Positions 24,420 to 32,307 of a stretch of DNA of 64,000 bases are shown piece after piece (positions within the stretch are counted from its first letter, which is position 1; each line of letters starts with the position of its first letter). The translations under genes and the position numbers were made by a program. The notes below the pieces were generated by a model, which worked only from the letters and a program-made list of their open reading frames with translations, had not been told where the DNA came from and did no database searches. The stretch comes from Mycolicibacterium frederiksbergense (GTDB lineage: Bacteria; Actinomycetota; Actinomycetes; Mycobacteriales; Mycobacteriaceae): positions 1-64,000 of the forward strand of contig NZ_JARXVE010000009.1 in assembly GCF_029893345.1 (NCBI RefSeq), read 5' to 3'.

Positions 24420-25399
24420 TGCCATCACCAGCCGAGCCGGAGTCGGCCCGCAGGCTACTGTCCGATCCGGGCTTCACCGATCTTGACGCGGTTGACCGAC
24501 AGCTGATCGACCTGTTGCAGGCGGACGGCCGAATCCCCTATGCAGAGCTGGGCCGCCGGGCCGATATCACCGAAAAAACTGCGCGCCGCCGCGTCGCGCG
24601 CCTGCTCGACGAGGGCTATATCACCATCGCCGCGGTCACAGATCCGTCGGTTTTGGGGTTCGGCTCGATGGGCCTGGCCTTGTTGACCCTCGACGGCTCA
24701 CGCACCCCCGTCGACCTCGCCGCCGAACTGGCGCACCTGCCCGAAGCCGACTACGTGACGGCCACGACGGGGCCGTTCGGGGTGGTACTGGAGCTGGTCT
24801 GCACCGACACCCGCGAGCTGCACGACGTGGCGTTCGGCAAGGTCGGCGCCCTGGCCGGGGTGCGCTCGGTCGAGCTGCTGCCCTACCTGCGGTTGCACTA
24901 TCAGCAGGCCCAACTATCCGGCATGCTCGCCGATGGCGGGGTGCGGCCCCGGCCGCTCGACGACACCGACCGCTCGATCCTCACCCGGCTCGCTGTCGAC
25001 GGGCGGGCCGCGTTCCGCGACTTCGCTTCTGCCCTGGGCTTATCCGAGACCACCATCCGCTCCCGCTACAGCCGGATCGTGGACTCCGGTGCGGCCCGGG
25101 TGATGTGTATCGCCAACCCGCTGCGGCTCGGGTACCGGCACAGCAGCTGGGTGGCGATCACGACCAAGGGCCGGGCTGGAGCCCAGAAGGTGGCCGAAGC
25201 GCTCACCCGGGTGGAGGCGGTGTCCTATGTGGCGCTGACCGCCGGTCGCTGGGATGTCCTCGTCGAGGTGGTGACCGCCAGCGGCGAGGATCTACTGACC
25301 GTGCTCGACGACAGCATCCGTGGGCTCGACGGCATCACCGAGATCCAGGCATGGCCGTATATCTCGGTGCACTACAAGGCGATTCACCCTCGGCTATAG
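24419..25399 (+). CDS. double-module Lrp/AsnC-family regulator
   Basis: 326 residues, twice the normal Lrp length. Two AsnC helix-turn-helix units occur at about 22-66 (DRQLIDLLQADGRIPYAELG) and 181-225 (DRSILTRLAVDGRAAFRDFA), each followed by a RAM-type ligand-binding half. Both recognition helices look intact. One chain thus acts as a fused dimer. Its 3' end overlaps the YbdK-like gene by six bases, tail to tail. It is not part of the corresponding M. tuberculosis region as remembered, so it is an insertion into the block. Ligand probably an amino acid. Confidence 0.88.
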   Translation: MPSPAEPESARRLLSDPGFTDLDAVDRQLIDLLQADGRIPYAELGRRADITEKTARRRVARLLDEGYITIAAVTDPSVLGFGSMGLALLTLDGSRTPVDLAAELAHLPEADYVTATTGPFGVVLELVCTDTRELHDVAFGKVGALAGVRSVELLPYLRLHYQQAQLSGMLADGGVRPRPLDDTDRSILTRLAVDGRAAFRDFASALGLSETTIRSRYSRIVDSGAARVMCIANPLRLGYRHSSWVAITTKGRAGAQKVAEALTRVEAVSYVALTAGRWDVLVEVVTASGEDLLTVLDDSIRGLDGITEIQAWPYISVHYKAIHPRL

Positions 25400-26524
25400 G
25401 TCAAGTTCGCCGATCAGGGCGTCCACCACTTCGCGGAGGTCGCCGTCGTTCTCCTCGGCCACCCGGCGTTGTCGTTGATAGGACGCCCCGCCACGGTAGA
25501 TATCGGCCACCGCGGCCAACTCGTCTGCGCACCGCAACGACTTGGCAACCGGCTCAAGGCGGTTCAGCAGCTCATCGAGATCTTCGGTGACCAACCGCTC
25601 ATTGCTGTCCGCGTCCAGGATGATCACCGCGTCCAGGCCATAACGCGCGGCACGCCACTTGTTCTCCTGCACATGCCACGGCGGCATGGTCGGCAACTGT
25701 TCACCCGCGTCGAGCCTGCGATCCAGGTCGACGATCAGGCAATGGGTCAGGGCGACCAGCGCACCGAGCTCGTGCACATTCGACACCCCGTCGAAGATCC
25801 GCACCTCGATCGTGCCCAGGTGTGGTGAAGGCCTGATGTCCCAACGAATCTCGTTGAGGTGGTCGATGATGCCGGTTTTCTTCTGATCGTGGACGAAACC
25901 CTCGAACTCCGACCAAGTCTGGAATTGGAACGGCAGACCGGCGGTTGGCAGCTGCTGAAACATCATCGCCCGGTTGCTGGCATACCCGGTGTCCTCCCCG
26001 TCCCAGAACGGTGACGACGCCGAGAGCGCCAGCAGATGGGGGTACTGGTTGAGCAGCGAGGAGATGATCGGCATCACCTTGTGCGCCGAGGAAACCCCGA
26101 CGTGCACATGCACACCCCAGATCAGCATCTGCCGGCCCCACCATTGGGTGCGCTTGATCAGCTCGGCATAGCGTGGAGCGTCGGTCAGCTTTTGCGCCGA
26201 CCATTTTGCGAACGGGTGAGTGCCCGCGCAGAACAGCTCCACGCCGCGGGCACGTACGATCTTGCGCACCGCGCCGAGCGTGCTGCGCAGATCATCGATC
26301 GCCGCACCGGAGTTCTCGCAGATCCCGGTGACGAGCTCGACGGTGTTGCGCAGCAGCTCCTTGTGCACGTGTGGGTTCTCGCCGATCTCGGCGATCACCT
26401 CGGCGGCGGTGTTGCTCAGATCGCGGGTGTCAGCGTCGACGAGAGCGAACTCCCATTCGACGCCGACGGTCGGCCGGGGCGACCCGGCGAAATCGATGCG
26501 GCTATCAGCCTGCGCCGATAACAC
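25394..26524 (-). CDS. YbdK-family carboxylate-amine ligase (Rv0433-like)
   Basis: 376 residues from GTG 26524, matching the length of M. tuberculosis Rv0433; GTG 26542 is also open. GVEWEFALVD, CAGTHPFAKWS, WGVHVHVGV and EVRIFDGV are the glutamate-cysteine-ligase-2 motifs for ATP/Mg and substrate binding. Family members have weak glutamate-cysteine ligase activity, and the true role in mycobacteria is unsettled. It overlaps the sodC stop by about 20 bases, implying co-transcription from sodC. Confidence 0.9.
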   Translation of the reverse strand: MLSAQADSRIDFAGSPRPTVGVEWEFALVDADTRDLSNTAAEVIAEIGENPHVHKELLRNTVELVTGICENSGAAIDDLRSTLGAVRKIVRARGVELFCAGTHPFAKWSAQKLTDAPRYAELIKRTQWWGRQMLIWGVHVHVGVSSAHKVMPIISSLLNQYPHLLALSASSPFWDGEDTGYASNRAMMFQQLPTAGLPFQFQTWSEFEGFVHDQKKTGIIDHLNEIRWDIRPSPHLGTIEVRIFDGVSNVHELGALVALTHCLIVDLDRRLDAGEQLPTMPPWHVQENKWRAARYGLDAVIILDADSNERLVTEDLDELLNRLEPVAKSLRCADELAAVADIYRGGASYQRQRRVAEENDGDLREVVDALIGELDL

Positions 26525-27206
26525 CGCACGCCACCCGGCCACCCGCGTCGCCGGTGGCCATCGTCGCCTGGTCGGGACCGGGGGTGCCGTTGATCTGCTG
26601 GTACTTCTCCGGCGGGATGTTGGCGAAGTTGTCCGACTTCTCGTGGATCATGATCGCGGTCTTGTTGCCGGCCAGCAGATCCTCGGCGGTGAACGCGTCG
26701 GTGGTGGTCACCAGCTTGGCCGAGCCGTCCTGGCGGACCTGCAATGAGCTCAGATCGCCGCTGGAGGGATGTCCGGTGTGTCCGGACACCTGGAAGTGGC
26801 CGCCGGCGGAGTTGAAGTCGCCGGGCGCGCCGCCGGTCGGTGACACCGAGTTGGCCTCGCACTTGCCGACCGAGTGGATGTGCAGACCATGGAAGCCGGG
26901 GGCCAGCTTGCCCGGAGCGGTGGTCTCGACCGTCACGGTGGCGAAGCCGTCGGCGAACTGGAAGGAGGCGGTTGCCACCGACGTCCCATCGGCGTTCTTG
27001 AGGTCCGCGGTGAGGGTCTCATTGCCGCCGGCCGCGTTCGCGCCGTGGCCACCGGGAGCAGCAGACGGCGACGGCGACGGCGATCCGGTCCAGATAGCCG
27101 GCGTGGTGCCGGGCGTGTCGGACGGCACCTGACCAGGGGGGCTACAGGCGCTCAGCGCGACAACGGGGGCAGCGAACAGGACGGCGACACTGACGGGCTT
27201 GAGCAT
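26505..27206 (-). CDS. sodC: Cu/Zn-type superoxide dismutase lipoprotein
   Basis: 233 residues. Lipobox LSAC (Cys21) after a hydrophobic signal, then a Ser/Pro/Gly linker, then the SOD barrel from about 70. Copper-type ligands are seen in GLHIH, GGHF and IMIHE, and the disulfide pair in GKCE and VACGV. The zinc loop (GHTGHPSSGDL) lacks part of the normal His/Asp set, as in M. tuberculosis SodC, which is reported to work without zinc. It would remove superoxide at the cell surface. Same order as Rv0432. Confidence 0.93.
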   Translation of the reverse strand: MLKPVSVAVLFAAPVVALSACSPPGQVPSDTPGTTPAIWTGSPSPSPSAAPGGHGANAAGGNETLTADLKNADGTSVATASFQFADGFATVTVETTAPGKLAPGFHGLHIHSVGKCEANSVSPTGGAPGDFNSAGGHFQVSGHTGHPSSGDLSSLQVRQDGSAKLVTTTDAFTAEDLLAGNKTAIMIHEKSDNFANIPPEKYQQINGTPGPDQATMATGDAGGRVACGVIGAG

Positions 27207-27216
27207 GGCCCAAAGC

Positions 27217-27687
27217 CTAGCCGGTGACGACGACGATCACTCCCGGTGGTTGCTCGATAAGTTCCGCGCGCCGGGGTTCGACGGGTGCCTGCAGCGCCTT
27301 GCCCACAGATTCGGCGGCTTCCTTCTCGCCCGGAGCCTCACCGAAGTACACCGTGGTGCCCCCAACGCCTTCCAGCGTGAGGTTGCCGGTCTCGGTGACA
27401 TTCCAGTGCGCCTCGCGCAGCCGGTTGGCCGCCGTCTCGGCCGCACCCGCGATTTCGGAGATGTTGTACACCCGCACGTCGGCCTTGGCCTCGGGTGCCG
27501 GTTCGGCCTTTGCCGATGTCTTCGTGGCGGTGGTGGTCGTGGTCGTGGTGGCCACTGTCGTCTGGTCCGACGAGTCGTCATCGGAGCCGAGCGCCTGGAA
27601 TCCGACTAGCAGGAACACCACACCGAGGAACAACAGCACCATCACCATGGCGCGCAGGGGCAGCCCGGAGGAGTCTCGCTGATTCAT
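27217..27687 (-). CDS. LytR_C-domain membrane protein, VirR-like (Rv0431)
   Basis: 156 residues from ATG 27687; GTG codons at 27696 and 27693 are alternatives. One membrane segment (about 15-34), a Thr-rich linker, then a LytR_C domain (VRVYNISEIAGAAETAANRL...WNV). M. tuberculosis Rv0431/VirR, in the same place, is known to influence vesicle release and envelope integrity. The gap to sodC is ten bases, so they are probably co-transcribed. Confidence 0.87.
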   Translation of the reverse strand: MNQRDSSGLPLRAMVMVLLFLGVVFLLVGFQALGSDDDSSDQTTVATTTTTTTATKTSAKAEPAPEAKADVRVYNISEIAGAAETAANRLREAHWNVTETGNLTLEGVGGTTVYFGEAPGEKEAAESVGKALQAPVEPRRAELIEQPPGVIVVVTG

Positions 27688-27735
27688 CGCCACCACTGTA
27701 TCGAGCGAACCGCCCGATCCGTCATCGTGTGACCT

Positions 27736-28047
27736 TTAGGTGCTGATATCGAAGCCGAGCCGACGCGCGGCCCGAGCCTTCTGCCGGCTGGCCCGCAACC
27801 GGCGCAGCCGCTTGACCAGCATCGGGTCGGCGGCCAGCGCCTCCGGCCGGTCCACCAGTGCGTTGAGCACCTGGTAGTACCGGGTGGCCGACATCGAGAA
27901 CAGCTCCTTGATGGCGTCTTCCTTGCTGCCGGCGTACTTCCACCATTGCCGCTCGAAAGCCAAAACGTCATACTCGCGACGGGTGAGCCCTTCGGGCAGA
28001 TCTGAGTCGTCCCCGGATCGCTCAGCCCGCGCCATGGCGCCGTCCAT
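27736..28047 (-). CDS. DUF3263 protein (Rv0430-like)
   Basis: 103 residues from ATG 28047, with AAGGAG six bases upstream; the longer open frame crosses the promoter. LTRREYDVLAFERQWWKYAG and SATRYYQVLNALVD form a DUF3263 helical domain with a sigma-like DNA-binding appearance, ending in an Arg/Lys-rich helix. Nearly identical by memory to M. tuberculosis Rv0430. First gene of the minus-strand run Rv0430-virR-sodC-ybdK. Function unknown. Confidence 0.88.
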   Translation of the reverse strand: MDGAMARAERSGDDSDLPEGLTRREYDVLAFERQWWKYAGSKEDAIKELFSMSATRYYQVLNALVDRPEALAADPMLVKRLRRLRASRQKARAARRLGFDIST

Positions 28048-28173
28048 ATCGCTCCTTGGGCCCTTCCGACAACCGAGAAATGACATTGCTGTAGTTCGGC
28101 GATCATTCAACCACGGCTTGCTGGGTTGAGGTGACACTTGATCCCGCGAGTCGGGTGAGAAGGATTGCCACCT

Positions 28174-28186
28174 TAAGCTTCCCCCA
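28174..28186 (+). promoter_or_regulatory. leaderless-type promoter of def
   Basis: TAAGCT (28174-28179) fits TANNNT and stands six bases before ATG 28186, predicting transcription from the start codon itself. The six bases between are TCCCCC, with no Shine-Dalgarno. Confidence 0.5.
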
Positions 28187-28779
28187 TGGCCGTCGTACCG
28201 ATTTGCATCGTCGGGGATCCCGTTCTGCACAAGCCGACCGACCCGGTGCCCGTTGGCCCGGACGGTTCGCTACCGGCGGACCTGCCCGAACTCATCCAGA
28301 CCATGTTCGACACCATGGACGCCGCCAACGGGGTTGGCCTGGCCGCCAACCAGATCGGTGTGGGCAAGCGGTTGTTCGTCTACGACTGCGCCCCGACTCG
28401 CGGCCAGACGACACGCCGCCGCGGCGTGGTGATCAACCCCGTGCTGGAGACGTCCGACGTTCCCGAGACGATGCCCGACCCCGACGACGACGAGGAAGGC
28501 TGCCTGTCGGTGCCCGGCGAGCAGTTCCCCACCGGCCGGGCCGACTGGGCGCGGGTCACCGGCCTGGACGCCGACGGTTCGCCGATCACCCTGGAGGGCA
28601 CCGACCTGTTTGCCCGGATGCTGCAGCACGAGACCGGGCACCTCGACGGGTTCCTCTACATCGACTGCCTGGTCGGCCGGCATGCACGTGCGGCCAAGAA
28701 GACCGTCAAACGCAACGGCTGGGGCACGCCCGGTCTGTCCTGGATGCCCGGCGAGGATCCCGACCCGTTCGGCCACTGA
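28186..28779 (+). CDS. def: peptide deformylase
   Basis: 197 residues, the same length as M. tuberculosis Def (Rv0429c). All three motifs are present: GVGLAANQIG (49-58), EEGCLS (103-108, metal ligand Cys106) and QHETGH (147-152, metal ligands His148 and His152, catalytic Glu149). Removes the formyl group from nascent protein N-termini in the cytosol. The stop overlaps the GNAT start by one base (TGATG). Confidence 0.96.
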   Translation: MAVVPICIVGDPVLHKPTDPVPVGPDGSLPADLPELIQTMFDTMDAANGVGLAANQIGVGKRLFVYDCAPTRGQTTRRRGVVINPVLETSDVPETMPDPDDDEEGCLSVPGEQFPTGRADWARVTGLDADGSPITLEGTDLFARMLQHETGHLDGFLYIDCLVGRHARAAKKTVKRNGWGTPGLSWMPGEDPDPFGH

Positions 28780-29705
28780 TGCCGGCATTACCCGCACTCG
28801 GGTCCCGGGTCAGCCTGCGTTACCGGCTGCCCGCCGGGTCGGCCAAACCGCTGACCGACGTCATCGGATACCTGGAACGCCTGGAGCCGACGGTGCTGAT
28901 CCGCACCAAGGACGGCGAACTCGTCGACGTCGCCCCCACCGACATCGTGAGCGTGCGCGAGCTGTCGCATGCCCCGGTGCGGGCCTCGGAGATCCGCGCG
29001 CTGGAACACGCTGCCGCCCTGGCCTGGCCCGGAGTCGAGCAGCAGTGGCTTGGCGGCTGGCTGCTGCGCGCCGGCCACGGCGTCACCAGTCGCGCCAATT
29101 CCGCTGTTCCACTGGGGGTTTCGGCCCAGATCGCCGATCTTCGCGCGGTGGCGGACTGGTACCGCGAACGCGGCCTGCCGGCCTGGCTGGCCCTACCCGA
29201 GCGGCTGCTGCCGATCCGCGCCGCCGGCATCAAACCGGCCCGGGTCATGGTTCGGGCGCTATCCGGCCCCGCACCCACTGGCACGCCCGAGCAGCACTCG
29301 ACGCCGGCGGTCAGGCTGGCGCCCCAACCGGACCCGGCGTGGCTGGGAATCTACGAACGCGAGGTCCCGGTCGACGTGCTGGCCGCGGTGGTCGACGGCC
29401 AGCTGGCCTTCGCCACGGTCGCCGATTGCGCCGTCGGCCGTGGCGCGGTGACGACGGCCCCGGACGGCACGCCGTGGCTCGGCATCTCGTCGGTACGGGT
29501 CTCCCCCGCCCAGCGGCGACAGGGATACGCCCGCGCGGTGTGTGCGGCACTGCTGGCCTGGGGCGCCGCGACGGGTGCGCGGCAGGCCTACGTTCAGGTG
29601 GAGGTCGACAACCTGGCCGCGATCGCGCTGTACACCTCGATGGGTTTCCGGTTGCACCACCAAACCCGTTATGTCGCCGCCGACGAGCTGCTGACGCCGC
29701 GCTGA
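28779..29705 (+). CDS. GNAT acetyltransferase (Rv0428c-like)
   Basis: 308 residues from ATG 28779. The first 75 residues form a small beta-rich domain (SRVSLRYRLP...DVAPTDIVSVREL). The GNAT domain is C-terminal, with the acetyl-CoA motif VSPAQRRQGYARAV and the late strand-helix LAAIALYTSMGFRLHHQTRY. Same neighbour order as Rv0428c after def. Translationally coupled to def. Acceptor substrate unknown. Confidence 0.88.
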   Translation: MPALPALGSRVSLRYRLPAGSAKPLTDVIGYLERLEPTVLIRTKDGELVDVAPTDIVSVRELSHAPVRASEIRALEHAAALAWPGVEQQWLGGWLLRAGHGVTSRANSAVPLGVSAQIADLRAVADWYRERGLPAWLALPERLLPIRAAGIKPARVMVRALSGPAPTGTPEQHSTPAVRLAPQPDPAWLGIYEREVPVDVLAAVVDGQLAFATVADCAVGRGAVTTAPDGTPWLGISSVRVSPAQRRQGYARAVCAALLAWGAATGARQAYVQVEVDNLAAIALYTSMGFRLHHQTRYVAADELLTPR

Positions 29706-29836
29706 CCCGTCGGCGCGATCAGCCTTGCGGGCTCCATACCGTGGTGGCGATGAGTTCCGGCCGGACATGACGCGTTTGGCCATCCCGGCGGAAGGACAAG
29801 AAGACCGTCGCACCGGCCCACGTAGGGTAGGTGCCC

Positions 29837-30652
29837 ATGCGCCTGGCCACCTGGAACGTCAACTCCATCCGCACCCGCGTCGACCGTGTCACCGACTGGC
29901 TCTCCCGAGCCGACGTAGATGTGCTGGCCATGCAGGAGACCAAGTGCACCGACGCACAGTTCCCGATGATGCCGTTCGCGGCGTTGGGCTACGAGGTGGC
30001 GCACGTCGGACTCAGTCAGTGGAACGGGGTGGCCATCGCGTCGCGGGTCGGCCTCGACGACGTCGAGATCGGGTTCGCCGGTCAACCCACCTGGAGCAGC
30101 AAGCCCGAAGAGGACCCGGCGGCCGAAGCCCGCGCCCTGGGCGCGACCTGCGCCGGCGTGCGGGTATGGAGCCTGTACGTCCCCAACGGCCGCACGCTGG
30201 CCGATCCGCATTACGCCTACAAGCTGGATTGGCTTGCAGCGCTGCGCGATACCGCCACGGGATGGTTGCGCGAGGATCCGAACCAGCCCATCGCGCTGGT
30301 CGGCGACTGGAATATCGCGCCCACCGATGAGGATGTCTGGGACATGGCCGCCTTCGATGGCAGCACCCATGTGTCAGAACCCGAGCGGGCCGCCTTCCAG
30401 GCCATGCATGACGCCCAATTCACCGATGTGGTGCGGTCTTTCACGCCCGGCCCGGGGATCTACACCTACTGGGACTACACCCAGCTGGCGTTCCAGAAGC
30501 GCCGCGGCATGCGCATCGATTTCATTCTCGGCTCACCCGGACTGGCCTCGCGGGTCAAGCACGCCGAAATCGTCAAGGACGAACGCCGCCCCAAGAAGGG
30601 CACCACCGCACCCAGCGACCACGCGCCGGTCGTGGTCGAGCTGGGTGAGTGA
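29837..30652 (+). CDS. xthA: exodeoxyribonuclease III
   Basis: 271 residues from ATG 29837; an in-frame GTG lies six bases upstream. ATWNVNSIR, MQETKC (metal Glu), GDWNIAPTDED and SDHAPVV (catalytic Asp-His) match the ExoIII/APE family, which cuts AP sites and trims 3' ends in base-excision repair. TAGGGT at 29823-29828 is a possible -10 box close to the start. Corresponds to Rv0427c. Confidence 0.94.
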   Translation: MRLATWNVNSIRTRVDRVTDWLSRADVDVLAMQETKCTDAQFPMMPFAALGYEVAHVGLSQWNGVAIASRVGLDDVEIGFAGQPTWSSKPEEDPAAEARALGATCAGVRVWSLYVPNGRTLADPHYAYKLDWLAALRDTATGWLREDPNQPIALVGDWNIAPTDEDVWDMAAFDGSTHVSEPERAAFQAMHDAQFTDVVRSFTPGPGIYTYWDYTQLAFQKRRGMRIDFILGSPGLASRVKHAEIVKDERRPKKGTTAPSDHAPVVVELGE

Positions 30653-30660
30653 CGTTCCGG

Positions 30661-31419
30661 CTATCGCGCCGACGCCGCGATGAGCTCCACGGCTTCCGCC
30701 ACGTTGTCGGTGCACCGGATGAGGGCAAGGTCGGATTCGCTGATCTTGCCGCCGGCCAGGACCGTGCTGCGGATCCAGTCGATCAGGCCCGACCAGTAGT
30801 CGACGCCGAGCAGGATGATCGGAAACTGGGTGACCTTGCGCGTCTGCACCAGGGTGAGGGCCTCGAATAGTTCGTCGAGGGTGCCGAATCCGCCGGGCAA
30901 GCACACGAACGCCTGCGCGTACTTGACGAACATGGTCTTGCGGACGAAGAAGTAGCGGAAGTTGATGCCGAGATCGACCCAATTGTTGAGGCGCTGCTCA
31001 AAAGGCAGTTCGATACCAAGGCCGACGGAGTAACCGCCGGACTCGCTGGCCCCGCGGTTGACCGCCGCCATCGCGCCGGGGCCCCCGCCGGTGATCACCG
31101 CGTAGCCCGCTTGAACCAGAGCGGTTCCCAGTTCGCGGCCCAACTGGTACTCGGGGGAATCCGGCTCGGCCCGGGCCGACCCGAAAACCGTGACAGCGTT
31201 GGGTATTTCGGCGAGTGCATCGAAGCCCTCTACAAACTCGCCCTGGATTCGCAGCACCCGCCACGGATCCGTGTGCTTCCAGTTGGTGTCGTCACGCCTG
31301 CCCAGTAGGCGCTGATCGGCGGTCGTGGTGGCGCAGCGTTCGCGACGCAGTTGCACCGAACCGCGTATTTGGAGCTGGCTGTCGTTGTTCCGGGTCACCC
31401 GCGCCAGGGTAGGTGACAC
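30661..31419 (-). CDS. LOG-family protein (cytokinin-type nucleoside 5'-monophosphate phosphoribohydrolase)
   Basis: 252 residues. ITGGGPGAMAAVNRGA and LPGGFGTLDELFEALTLVQ (the PGGxGTxxE signature) identify the LOG/TIGR00730 family, often mislabelled lysine decarboxylase. The N-terminal 60 residues are an extra basic extension. Convergent with xthA, eight bases away. Not in this position in the M. tuberculosis order as remembered. Confidence 0.88.
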   Translation of the reverse strand: MSPTLARVTRNNDSQLQIRGSVQLRRERCATTTADQRLLGRRDDTNWKHTDPWRVLRIQGEFVEGFDALAEIPNAVTVFGSARAEPDSPEYQLGRELGTALVQAGYAVITGGGPGAMAAVNRGASESGGYSVGLGIELPFEQRLNNWVDLGINFRYFFVRKTMFVKYAQAFVCLPGGFGTLDELFEALTLVQTRKVTQFPIILLGVDYWSGLIDWIRSTVLAGGKISESDLALIRCTDNVAEAVELIAASAR

Positions 31420-31447
31420 CGCCCCGGCCGCTCAGGCCTCAGGCTGC

Positions 31448-32233
31448 TCAGGACGGCTCTTCGACGCAGTACACCCGCTGCGGCTGCGGAAATGTGACCG
31501 CCTGACCGTCGGGTCCACACACCGAGGTGTCCGTCGAGCCATCGACCCGCTTGGCGATCTTCGTGACGGCTGCGGGATCCGAACATTCCAGCGGCGTGAA
31601 GAGCCCCTTCGCCACCTCGACGTCAAAGCACTCCCCCTCGTCGGCATCGAGGATGAAGCAATAGGTGCGGGAACTGTTCGTCAGCACCCCGTAGCGGGAT
31701 TCATCCCGCTCACCGTCGGGACAGATCGCCGATCCGTCGCCCTTTAACGCCAGTTGGTAGACCGCGTCCGGATTGCTGCAACTGACCGGTTCGGGGTTCA
31801 TGTTCGCCGAGGAGTACTGGTCGCCGGTAATGCAGTCACCTATCGAAAGACCCCCGCCGGCAGCCGATTTCGACGAATGCAGCGCGGTCTTCGCCACCAA
31901 ACCGAACAACCCGAACACAAGTATCAGGGCACCGATGACAATCAACGCGGTACCACGGGACTTCCGGGCCACCGGCGGATATGCCTGTGGGTACGGCCCG
32001 GCCTGGTATACGCCGGGCGGATTCTGCGGGTACCCCGGAGGATAGCCCGGGGTTGGCGGGTACCCGGGATGCTGCGGGTACCCGATCTGACCCGGCGGCT
32101 GCCTGCGCGACGCCGAGCGCTGACGCAAGCCGATGATCAACAACAGCAACCCCGCCCCGGGAATGAACAGCGACCCGATCAGGTATCCGAAGGATTCAGC
32201 GGCGCTGCCGGCAGCCAGAGTTTGCTCGATCAT
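31448..32233 (-). CDS. Pro-rich two-TM membrane protein (Rv0426c-type layout)
   Basis: 261 residues from ATG 32233. TM1 lies at about 18-38; a cytoplasmic Pro/Gly/Tyr-rich repeat follows (PGYPPTPGYPPGYP type, about 45-85); TM2 lies at about 95-118; then an extracytoplasmic domain with six or more cysteines (IGDCITG, VSCSN, AICPDG, TYCFI, GECFD, LECSD), probably disulfide-bonded. It sits where Rv0426c would be. No ribosome-binding site is clear. Function unknown. Confidence 0.72.
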   Translation of the reverse strand: MIEQTLAAGSAAESFGYLIGSLFIPGAGLLLLIIGLRQRSASRRQPPGQIGYPQHPGYPPTPGYPPGYPQNPPGVYQAGPYPQAYPPVARKSRGTALIVIGALILVFGLFGLVAKTALHSSKSAAGGGLSIGDCITGDQYSSANMNPEPVSCSNPDAVYQLALKGDGSAICPDGERDESRYGVLTNSSRTYCFILDADEGECFDVEVAKGLFTPLECSDPAAVTKIAKRVDGSTDTSVCGPDGQAVTFPQPQRVYCVEEPS

Positions 32234-32307
32234 CAGAAAATTCTGACACGCAGACACCTGACCCGCCGGCACATATTTGCTCGGGCTCGATCATCGATGC
32301 CCGCCGC

